This document shows positions 8,401-16,089 of a stretch of DNA of 16,089 bases, piece after piece. Below the pieces are notes generated by a model. That model had not been told where the DNA came from. It did not search any database and worked only from the letters and a program-made list of their open reading frames with translations. The stretch lies in contig PJAB01001238.1 in the NCBI GenBank assembly GCA_002887195.1, forward strand, positions 1-16,089, given 5' to 3'. Source of the DNA: Chrysochromulina parva (lineage: Eukaryota > Haptophyta > Prymnesiales > Chrysochromulinaceae). The stretch's first letter is position 1. Each line of letters begins with the position of its first letter. The position numbers and the translations under genes are program-made.

Positions 8401-10400
8401 GCAGCAAGTCCTGATCGATGCACAGGCCGAGCAGGTCGGAGCATGCGCCGAGTACGCGGCCAAGATGATCGGCCCAATCACCAGCTACCTGACTCGCTTC
8501 TTCGAGCTCTTGCCCAACTCGACGCCCATGCTCCTCAAGATAGGCGACGGCCTCGAGGAGGAGGAGCGCAAGGTCTCCGGCTGGAACAAGATGGTGCATG
8601 CACTCCTCGTGAGCCTGCGGGAGCGCATCCGCGAGGGCAACGTGCTGCACACGGAGGAGCAGCTCATCGTCTTCCGTGGCTGCTCGCATCGCGACGTCGA
8701 CAGCGCCAACTCGGCGTTGCTTGCGGACCTACTCGAGGCGAAGAACGTCGACCCGAGCCACGTCGCCTCGCTCGTCAAGTTCGTTCTCGGTGAACGGAGA
8801 TTCCATCAGACGGTGCGCGACTCGGCGCCGCTGCCCGAGGATCAGCATGCATGTGCTCACCACGGCGCCCGTTGTGTTCCCTTCCCCACAGGTGCGCGAC
8901 TCGGCGCTGCGGGCGATGATGCGGCTCGGCCAGCAGGACCGCGACGCGCTGCACCGCAACTTGCTCTCCAACAAAGACGGCGCCGCCGAGTTGCCCCTGC
9001 AGGTGCTCTCCTCACTGTGCGTGACCACATTGGCAGTGGATGTGCTCCCGCTCGTCTCGGCACAGCTGGCGCGCTTGAGCCTCAAGCAGTGGGATGCCCT
9101 GCTCACGCTCATCGCCGACGCGAATCCCATGGGGGGTAAGCCACCGCACACGTACCCGCGTAGCCTCGGTGCCGAGTTCAACGAACGGCTGCTCGCAAAG
9201 TACCTTCGGCTCAAGTCGATGGACAACGACGACCCGCGCTACTTTCTCCTCTTTCTTGCGTGCACGCCGCCGGAGCGTGTGCCCGGCTACCTCCTCGGCG
9301 TCCTCGGGGTGCAGCGCCACCCGCTCGATGAGCTCTTCCTCAACGCGCTCACAAGGATGAGTCGGCTCGAGCTCAAGCAGCTGCTCGAATACATCTCGCC
9401 CCCTGAACTCGCCTCGCGCCTCGAGTGGGTGCTTCGGAGCCTGCGGACGGCGGGCGACCCTTGCGAGCTGCTCGCCGCCCTCATGGACGTACTCGACCAT
9501 CCGGCCTACCGCGCTGTCCAGCCGACCATCCTCACAACTCTGCTTCAGATGCCCAAGATGAAGGAGCTCGGGTTGTTCGAGCTTGACGAATTCCGCGCGC
9601 TGTTCCGCTCGCGCCTGCCAAGGCTTGAGTGGCCTGGGCGTACCTCGAGCGGCGCTCGCAACATCGACGAGAGGTTTCGGCCGTTGCGCGCCTTATACGT
9701 CGAGTTCTTCCGCGCGAGCTGGGCCAACGGTGCGCCCCTCGACAGCGCCGAGTCGCTCAGGACGACGCTGCATCTTGGGGAGGAGCCCTTGAGCAGCCAG
9801 GAGGTGCAGGTCCTCGGCGCGGATCTGCGCTCGATGCGCCTGCTCGTCGAGCTCGCTCCTGCTCACGCCATCCCCGCCTTCGGGTTCAATCTGCTGTCGG
9901 AGGACCCCTCGTTTGCAAACGCGCTCTCCATGAGGCAGCTCGAGTGCATCACGCAGCTCACGCCCAAAGGGCTCGCCCAAGACAGGAACTGGGCCGTCTG
10001 CCGCAAGGTCATCGGCCAAGTGGAGCCCGCCAGCGCCCTGCGCCTCGCCATCTCCCTCGTGTGCCACTCGCGCGAGCTCGGCGACCTGTGCCTCGTCGAG
10101 GCGGCCTACAAGGCCGTCGACAGCTTCACGCGCAAGCAGGTCTGGCTGCCAAATGAGCTGCGCGGGCTGTGGAACCACAAGCTGCCGGACGCGCCCGATG
10201 GGACCAAGCGTACCTTTGGCGACGCGATTCTGCGGGTGGTCTCTGACGCCGTCGGGCCGAGCATAACGACGCGGGCCATTGTCGAAGCAATTGCATGGCG
10301 CCCGCCGCCTCCGGAAAAAGACCAAAAGGCCAAGGAAGAGGACTTTGAGTTTCTCGAAGGCGAGGCGGCAGAGCCGGTCGAGGTCGGCCATTTTGGATGA
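5459..10400 (+). CDS. Giant, probably helical, uncharacterised protein (two exons: 5459-8812 and 8892-10400)
   Basis: Exon 1 supplies 1118 codons and exon 2 supplies 502 codons plus stop, giving about 1620 residues. The ATG at 5459 (GCA-ATG-G) has a good context and is the first in frame. I do not recognise the family. The protein is rich in Leu, Ala and Glu, with a run of amphipathic helix-like segments throughout, suggesting an alpha-solenoid scaffold. No signal peptide, membrane span or catalytic motif is seen. Residues of roughly 306-360 form an Arg-rich stretch that looks like an insertion, starting with NGER-type repeats. The C-terminus is acidic and contains DFEFLEG (1602-1608), which resembles an Atg8-interacting motif. 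Splicing at 8813-8891 is required: reading on stops at 9139 in a low-complexity frame, whereas the splice joins two long Leu-rich frames in phase 0. Confidence 0.75.
6377..6410 (+). repeat. 12-bp tandem repeat in gene 3
   Basis: Units of 12 bp at 6377-6388 and 6389-6400 differ at one base, and a partial third unit runs to 6410. They encode NGER-IGER-NGEG. They mark the start of a stretch unlike the rest of the protein, and at 6493-6513 that stretch also contains a perfect 7-bp inverted repeat. Confidence 0.65.
8812..8907 (+). repeat. 17-bp direct repeat at the two splice junctions
   Basis: GGTGCGCGACTCGGCGC occurs at 8812-8828 and again at 8891-8907, 79 bp apart. The first copy spans the donor junction and the second spans the acceptor junction. 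Beyond 17 bp the two flanks diverge. The upstream flanks are only loosely similar. Confidence 0.9.
8813..8891 (+). other. 79-nt spliceosomal intron, phase 0, in gene 3
   Basis: The donor is ACG|GTGCGCG. The 3' end has a pyrimidine-rich tract TTGTGTTCCCTTCCCCACAG, and a possible branch site (GCTCAC) lies upstream. Both flanking exons are in phase 0: codon boundaries fall exactly at 8813 and 8892. The length is 3n+1, so retention shifts the frame and ends translation at 9139. The first 16 nt of the intron are identical to the first 16 nt of exon 2, so VRDSA is encoded both in the intron and in the exon. Confidence 0.85.
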
Positions 10401-11056
10401 GAAAAAGAGCAACGCAGCAAGAAAGAAGGGTCAGCTGACCGCGGGGGCATAGCGCGGACTGGCAGAAGTGATGTTCGAAAGCAGCGGGTTGCGGGTGCGT
10501 GGTCACAATCACGATGCAGGCGACGGCACGCGAGCGCGGTGCGTGGGACTGGGAGCGAGTGGGAGGCGCAGGGGCGTGCCGGGTGTGGATCCCGCATAAA
10601 CACGTACACGGTGATCGACAGTGTCAGTGATCGCGGACCTCTCGTCAGCTATCACAATTATGAATTAAGATGAGTTGCACACGCGTGGATCATCCCCCCG
10701 CGCCCCGGCCGGCTCCCCACCGCCCTGACCCCGATCTCCGTACTCCGAACAGCGCAACCAAGCGCAACGACTCGACTCGACGCACAGCACCCTCCGCGAG
10801 TACGAAGCCCGCAGCGGTCCCCGCCACAAACCGAGGATGGTGTAACCGAATAGCTATGGTTCAGACTTCCAGTCTGAGGACCCACCCACAGTGACAGTCT
10901 TGTGGCGTCAGTGCAGACATCAACTTTCATCCGAATCGGTGAGCCCCAATGCCCAGCGCTCCACAATCGCCGCTTCCGGCCCTCTTGGTTTACGCAACCG
11001 CCCGCTGGCGCGCATGTCAACAATCGCCGTTCCCGTCGCGTGCCATCAATGAGGCT
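10401..11056. other. Convergent intergenic region between genes 3 and 4
   Basis: 656 bp separate the stop codons of genes 3 and 4 and must hold both 3' UTRs. No credible gene is seen. It contains a perfect 12-bp palindrome GGTCAGCTGACC (10429-10440) just past the gene 3 stop, and a hairpin at 10861-10877 with a 7-bp stem and TCC loop. Neither has an assigned function. Confidence 0.6.
10861..10877. repeat. 7-bp hairpin (TCAGACT / AGTCTGA)
   Basis: This is a perfect inverted repeat with a 3-nt TCC loop, in the 3' intergenic region about 180 bp downstream of the gene 4 stop on the minus strand. It resembles a tRNA anticodon arm, but the rest of a tRNA is missing. It might be a 3' UTR structure. 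Confidence 0.4.
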
Positions 11057-14000
11057 CTACCTCCAGCGAGCTCCGCCTGTTGCCGCGACGGTCGACGGTG
11101 CTGGCTGCGTTGTGCGTATGGACGACGGTGCGGGCCGCGCGCTCTCCGGTCGCCGCTTGGGCGCTTGCTGTGCTGCGGCGAGACTGTCCGCTGCCACGCC
11201 CCCCAATGGGCGCGCCGTCTTAGGGCGTAGATTGTACTGAGCCCGAGAGAGCTCACGCGCCGTGTCACGAACGGTCTCCCGCGCCGACGTTGGCGCCGAC
11301 ACCTTGCCCGTTGCCATGCGCGTCGGGTTCTCCTTGTCTGTGCCCAGCCCATCACGAGAGAGTTGGTGCGTATTTGGCATGTGGGGAAGCTGCAATGAGC
11401 GACGGAGCGTGTCTGGCAGGTGGTCAGCTGCAGGACCATCCGCGCAGGTCGAGTTGCTTCTGCTGATGCCACGGCTGCCACCGGCGCCAAGGCTGCTGCC
11501 GCCTGATCCTCTGTCACGATTGCTGCTGTTGCTGCTCTGGGCGCTGCCATGAGCGCTGCCATGAGCGCTGCCATGAGCGCTGTCTTGAGCACTGCCTTGA
11601 GCGCTGCTCCGAGCACTCGCTTGACTCTCTTGGCTCCGCGCCGGGTCGGGTCGGCCTCCAAAGCTCAGCCTGATCGCATGTGGCGGAGGGCTGAGCAGTG
11701 CTGCTGCCGCCTCCGCCGCCTCCGCCGCGGCCTCCTCGGCCGCCTCCGCTGCGGCGTCGACGACTGCAGCGGCCACTTCCACTGCCTCCTCCACAGCCAC
11801 CTCCCCAGCCACCTCCCCAGCGATATGGGCACCCTGCAAGCTGTGAAAGGCTCCGCGCGGCGTGAACGAGGCGAGGGCCGCGTTGAGCGAGGCAGAGCTG
11901 TAGAGTGCGGCGGCTGGTGGCGCGGCGCCGCACCCATCTGGATTTACTGCACGTGCGCGAGCTGCCGCCCGCTCCGCAACCATCTTGGCCGATAGGGCCG
12001 CTCGGGGCGTCTGGCGGGATGGCACTACCGCCCCCGAGGCGATGGCGGCAGCAGCCGAGGCCTGCATGATCATGGCAGATTCTCGCTTGGCGGCGACAAC
12101 ACGCGCCTTTTCTTGCTCCGTCTGCTGGCGTGCCGCCTCCAACTGCGTCTGAAGCGCCTGCACCTTATCTGCGAGAATGCCGGCGCGTCCCTCGGACTGT
12201 TTCGCGCGCTCGTCCGCGTCCTTTGCCTGGCGACGTGTCTCGAGCAGCTCTGAGTGGACTCGCGCGACCTTCTCCTCGGCTGCATCCGCCCTCGCCATCG
12301 CCGCCTCGGCCGACTTGGCGCTGCTCTTCGCGCCCGTCCCGGCGCCACGCTTGACGGCACCGAGCGTGACTGCCTGGCAGCGCTCGCCGAAGCGCAAGGT
12401 ACGCAGAGACTCGACGGCGTTGCATGCGGCGGGTGAGGCCTGCATGATCATGATCGTCTTGGCACACGAGCCCTTAGCACCGAGTGCGTCCGAGAGCAGT
12501 AGCGTCAGCTTCGAGTTGCGATACGGGATGTGGACGCCGCCACCACCCTCCTTGGCACCACCTTCCTCGCCGCCAGCCCCTTCCTTGCCGAGCGCCTTGC
12601 GCGAGCGCTCGTGCAGCGAGGTCATCACTAGCTCGAGCGCCGAGAGGCTCTTGTTGATGTGCTGAGCCTCTCGGAGCTGCTCCCCCTGCACGCCGCTCTT
12701 ACCCACGCGCTCGGAACCGGCGAGGTCCACCAAGTGCAGCTTGCCGGTACGCTCGGTATCGTCACGCGTGTTGCGCAGCGTCACGTGCACGGTGAGCACG
12801 AGGTGGGAACGCGACGAGGCGGCGTTCATGAGCGTCGCATGCGTGTGCCGCCGCTTGCCCGCTGCAGTCAGATGCTCAGCGACCGCTTCGCCGGACTCAA
12901 AGGGCAACGTCGTGAGGTGTGGCACGCTCACCGTGCCGTCGGCCGCCGCGCGCACCTCGAGCGCGTCGGCCACCACCTCCCTTCCACGCTCGTCGTGGAT
13001 CTTCTCATGAAGCAGGTCCAGAACCTTCTCGTTGTACACTTCGAGCATCGAGCACGTGAAGAGGACCTCGAGCGGCTCGGCACGGCGCGCGTACTCCTCC
13101 TCGAGCAGCCGCGCCTCGCGCAGCAGCTCGTCGCACGCCAGGTGCACCAGGCCAGGCTCGCTACCTGCGCCCTGCATCGTGTACGACTTCCCGGCGCCCG
13201 TCTGGCCGTAAGCCATCACGCACACGTACTGCCCCTGCAGCACGGAGGTGATCGCGGGCGACACCTCATCGTACAGCTGCTGCGTCGTGCACACACTGCC
13301 GAAGCACGCGTCGAAGGCGCACTCGACGCGTGCGCCATCGCCATCGGGCGGCGGTGGTGCCTGCAGCGCGATCAGATTGTACGCAGGCACCGAGACGACG
13401 GGGGACTCCCCCTTGCCAATTTCCGTCGCTGAGAGGGGTCTGGCGCGGCAAAGCACCCGGATGGCTCCGCTCGCCTCCTGCAGTTTGTTGCACGCCTCGC
13501 GCCGACGCACCGCCATGTGCCGCGCGCGCGCCTCTGCCGCCTTCATCGCCTCCTCCGCGATCTGAACGAGCTTCTCTCGCTCCGATCGCTCCTCAGCCCG
13601 CACGCGCGCCACCTCTGCCTCGGACGACTGTCGTGCCGCTCGCAGTGCCGCCTGCAGCTCGGCCACATGGGCGGTCTGCTGCTCAAGCTGTGACGTCGCC
13701 TTCTCGAGCTGAGCCTTCATCTCGGTCAGCTGCGCCTGCGTCGCGCGGTTCTTCTCAGTCAGCTGCCGTTGGATGCATGCTGCCTCAGCCTGCGAGGCAC
13801 GTGCGGCGCTGCGCTCGGTGTCGAGACGTCGCTCGGCGGCCTCCTCGGCGGCCGACACGCGTGCAATCGCCGCCTCGCGCTCTGCGCTCACCGCCCGCTC
13901 GACAGCTTGCTCTAACGCTTCGCCGTTCACGCCGCCGGCCTTGCCGTTGGCGATGGCCGCGGCGGCGGCGACGGCAGAGGCGCGCCGCGCATCGCGCAGG

Positions 14001-15954
14001 TGAGCCTGGAGCGTGAGCTGCTTCTCTTCAGACGACTTGAGCTGGGCCTGGAGCTGCTCCACCACCTTGGCGTGCTCCTGGGACGCCTGGAGCAGCGCCG
14101 CACGCCACTCGTGAGCTTGCTGCTGCGCCGCCTGCCGCTGCGCCTCCTGCAGCGATGCAGCGAGCTCGTGCATCGTGCGCTGACCCTCTATGAGCGCCTG
14201 CTGTTGAGTTTGCGTCGCGTCCTGCAGCATGCGCTTCCAGCGCTCCTCGTCGCGCGCGCTTCCCACTTCGGACGCCTGCACAATCTGCTGCTCCGCCATT
14301 GTCCGTAGCGAGGTGATGTCGCGTGCTTGACGGATGGCCAGCTCGCGCATGTCCGTGAGGCGCTGTTCGTACTCGCGCATCTGCTTACGGAGCCTTTCTT
14401 CTTCGGTTTCGCCACCCTTGAAGAGCGTGCTCGCGAGACCCAGCCATCCATTGACGCCCGCAGGCTTGACCAGCGAGGATGATGAGGATGATGGCTGCTG
14501 CTGGAGCGGCGGATCACTATGCGAAGACGCCGGCGGCGGCAATGCATCCACGACTGGGACGTCTTCCAATCGGGCGTAGTCGTGTGCGAATCCCGAATTC
14601 GGGCCGAGCGGCGAGGCCAAGAGGTCACGCACCATTTCGAAGGTATCGAGCGCCCCACAGTCTTCAAATGGGCCCGGGAGAAAAACCTGTGAATACAAAA
14701 AGGTCAGCGAGTCCCCTTCCGCAGCTTCGCGAGCATCTCATGAATGGCAAGCTCGCGCTCCAACACGGCCATCTCTGCGCGCACGGTGCTCTCCTCGCCC
14801 AAATCGAGCCGTTCTATGAAGCTGCGCAGATTCTCGCCCTCGAGCGCAGGCGCGTTATCACGCCTGTTGTACCTGGCCGGGTCGACCGCTTGCGTCAGCG
14901 CGAGCAGCCGTGCCTTCTTATCGCTCGCCAAGTTGGCAAAGCCGGGCGAGTTCGCCAGCCGCTCGCGCACGGGCGTGCGACCTCCTTGGATCTCATCGAG
15001 CCGCCGCTGCACTCCGCGCCGGTAGTATCGGTCATTGGGCCCAGCCGGCCGCGGCCCCACCCATCGCGGCCCTCCTCGCGGCTCACTCGGCGGTACAAAA
15101 TCGGGTGCGCGACGGCGCCTCGCATGAGACTGTGCGGTGGCTGGTGCGGAGGGGGCCTCGCGAGGCGGCATCGGCGGGCGCCGGTGCGGTGGTCTGCTCG
15201 TCTCGATGGCGCAGGAGGAGATAGGAGCGTGCCAGTTCGAGGGCTCGATACGCGCTGGCGCCGGCCGGTTCGACGAAGCCAACGGGAAGAACCGGTACGC
15301 TGGTGGAGACTGCAGCAATGGAGGACGGCGGTACGGAAGGCCGCTCGTGGTGATGGGCCGAGTGGAAACGGCCGCGTGCCACGTTGGATTCGTGTGTCGC
15401 AGGCTGCGCATGGTGCGCCGGACATGAGTGGGCGTCGGGAGCGCGGTTAGCCGGTCGAAGGCCGGGCAGCTTTTGCTCTCGCCGAGGCGGGCCGGGCGAT
15501 TCGGCAGCACGGCATTGATGAGCTCCTCGGCGGAAGAGTGCAGCATCGCGATGAGCCGGCGGTTATCTACTGGCGTGGTCGGAAACTGCTCGCGCTCCCA
15601 GACGTGATCCCGCGGCGGCGGCGCGTAGTCGGAGGGCAGCGGCTCAGTGGAAGTGCTCGTGGCAGGGTGGTGGTCGTCTGCGTTCGTGAGCACCTCCGTA
15701 TTGCGGAAGACGCAGTCGGGGCTGTCTGCCACGACGTCGGCGACGCTGACGTCGGCGGCCATGGCTGATCCTGCTGCTTGTTGCCGCACAGCATGCCCGC
15801 GCACATGGGCCTGCAACTTAGTCGCCGCCTCCGCTTCCTCTGAGGCTCTCGCCGCGGCCTCCGCTTCCTCTGCTGCTCTCGCCGTCTCAGCGTCGGCGGA
15901 TACAACCGCGAGAATCCCGAAGACTCGTGCTGCTGGTACCGCAAATTCGACCAT
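11057..15954 (-). CDS. Kinesin-14-type motor with N-terminal IQ motif (two exons: 15954-14785 and 14686-11057)
   Basis: The model gives about 1599 residues. An IQ motif (LQAHVRGHAVRQQ, near 47-59) lies near the N-terminus, followed by a Pro/Arg-rich linker. A long Ala/Glu/Gln coiled coil spans about 484-781 and the motor about 797-1168. The motor shows P-loop GQTGAGKS (884-891), switch I NAASSRSH (1011-1018), switch II DLAGSE (1044-1049) and HIPYRNSKL. The neck just before the motor (RRREACNKLQEASGAIRVLCRARP) resembles kinesin-14, whose members move towards microtubule minus ends in the spindle or in transport. Past the motor come a second coiled coil, Ala/Glu-rich and SAHG repeats, and TDKENP, a KEN-type motif (1508-1510). 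The motor exon is certain. The join to the IQ region relies on the intron below. If that is wrong, the kinesin could start at the ATG at 14635 and the IQ part would be a separate 416-residue protein. The 5' end is also uncertain. Confidence 0.75.
11541..11624 (-). repeat. 12-bp coding minisatellite, seven units, in the kinesin tail
   Basis: Seven consecutive 12-bp units start at 11541. The first three (GCGCTGCCATGA on the plus strand) are identical and the next four diverge progressively. They encode Ser-Ala-His/Gln-Gly type repeats at about residues 1417-1438. The gradient from perfect to degraded units suggests recent expansion at one end. Copy number may vary between strains. Confidence 0.8.
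11799..11822 (-). repeat. 12-bp tandem duplication in the kinesin tail
   Basis: CACCTCCCCAGC is present twice in a row and encodes the AGEV-AGEV segment at the edge of an Ala/Glu-rich stretch. Just downstream on the plus strand, 11700-11790 is a degenerate GCC/TCC triplet-rich tract encoding poly-Ala/Glu. Confidence 0.65.
14687..14784 (-). other. Probable intron joining the IQ region to the kinesin coding region
   Basis: The minus strand at the start of the kinesin frame reads GCTGACCTTTTTGTATTCACAG|G, a branch-site consensus (CTGAC), a pyrimidine tract and an acceptor. The upstream reading frame ends in the TGA inside CTGAC. A donor ACC|GTGCGCGC at 14784 resembles that of the gene 3 intron (ACG|GTGCGCGA) and joins the frames in phase 0 with a 98-nt intron. 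A second in-frame donor, GCC|GTGTTGG at 14766, would give 80 nt. No ATG lies in frame between the acceptor and 14635. The acceptor is strong, while the choice of donor is open. Confidence 0.6.
15151..15387 (-). repeat. Diverged internal duplication in the IQ-kinesin N-terminal region
   Basis: Two segments (15387-15301 and 15243-15151) encode related stretches beginning with Trp-His-Ala and ending in Arg-Arg-Pro-Pro. Over the 21-residue core, 12 residues match by eye. The corresponding DNA matches at about 41 of 63 bases. The two Trp residues are 49 codons apart. This is an old duplication in a Pro/Arg-rich linker, and the conserved pattern supports this frame being translated. Confidence 0.6.
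15823..15882 (-). repeat. 30-bp tandem duplication just before the IQ motif
   Basis: Two adjacent 30-bp units match at 27 of 30 positions and encode ARAAEEAEAA followed by ARASEEAEAA. They form a short acidic helix leading straight into the IQ motif. Differences keep Ala/Ser or are silent, which fits selection on the protein. Confidence 0.7.
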
Positions 15955-16089
15955 CGGGCAGCGCGCGAGGGGACCAGTTGCTCGTTTGCTCGAGTTCAAG
16001 ACACATAAGCCATGTGTGTGAAGTCACTCAGGCGTTCCATTTCCAGTGAGTCCGCTTTCGTAAGAAACTGCGATGCACGTGTTCACAGC
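15955..16089 (-). promoter_or_regulatory. Upstream region of the IQ-kinesin gene, cut by the window edge
   Basis: 135 bp precede the proposed ATG. A G-box/E-box hexamer CACGTG lies at 16076-16081. On the minus strand, two upstream ATGs (16013 and 16006) are out of frame with the main start: the first opens a five-codon frame ending at 15996, and the second overlaps the main start. An in-frame stop lies just upstream. The true 5' end may therefore use another exon outside the window, or these may be upstream ORFs. Confidence 0.35.

Noticed and set aside
8676..8891. Exon 2 frame of gene 3 extended upstream as a separate gene start at 8676
   Set aside because: The region overlaps exon 1 in another frame. 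The upstream part is Arg/Thr/Ser-rich low complexity, while the exon 1 frame keeps the helical pattern up to the intron donor.
10840..10880. tRNA-Gly(TCC)-like fragment: TGGTGTAA followed by a perfect anticodon-like arm with TCC
   Set aside because: The D-arm does not pair, no T-loop (TTCRA) follows at the right distance, and no matching acceptor stem exists. It is only a hairpin.
12659..13432. 257-codon plus-strand open frame opposite the kinesin motor
   Set aside because: The opposite strand encodes unmistakable kinesin motor motifs throughout this interval.
14479..15450. 323-codon open frame on the plus strand opposite the IQ region
   Set aside because: It is antisense to a frame with an IQ motif and an internal duplication. 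Long antisense frames are expected in GC-rich coding DNA, and its composition shows no recognisable motif.

Overview
This window looks like nuclear DNA from a GC-rich microbial eukaryote, most likely an alga with a chlorophyll-c type complex plastid such as a haptophyte or an ochrophyte. Three observations support this. First, the genes are long, monocistronic and spread over both strands with intergenic gaps of 270 to 900 bp. Second, at least one clear short spliceosomal intron is present, and a second is likely. Third, the first gene begins with a bipartite targeting presequence whose ASA|F cleavage site is the hallmark of proteins imported into red-lineage complex plastids. I cannot fix the genus from sequence alone.

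Layout: 1-913 is non-coding, with a cluster of TGTCGAG repeats (276-446), two TATA-like sites and a palindrome just upstream of gene 1. Gene 1 (914-2362, +) is an SLC38/AVT-type amino acid transporter with a probable plastid presequence. Gene 2 (5189-2913, -) is a large EF-hand protein that converges on gene 1. Gene 3 (5459-10400, +) diverges from gene 2 across 269 bp. It encodes a protein of about 1620 residues, probably helical, that I do not recognise, and it is interrupted by a 79-nt phase-0 intron bounded by a 17-bp direct repeat. Gene 4 (15954-11057, -) converges on gene 3. It is a kinesin-14-type motor, probably joined through a second short intron to an N-terminal region carrying an IQ motif.

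The genes do not form an evident pathway or operon. Gene 4 (IQ motif, kinesin-14 motor, KEN-like motif) suggests a microtubule motor that could bind calmodulin and be cell-cycle regulated. Gene 2 suggests Ca2+ sensing. In a eukaryotic genome their proximity is weak evidence of a link. I found no rRNA, tRNA, CRISPR array, transposase or viral gene. The most distinctive signals are the direct-repeat-bounded intron, the plastid-type presequence on a transporter family usually found in other membranes, the split IQ-kinesin gene model, and the 9-copy TGTCGAG cluster.
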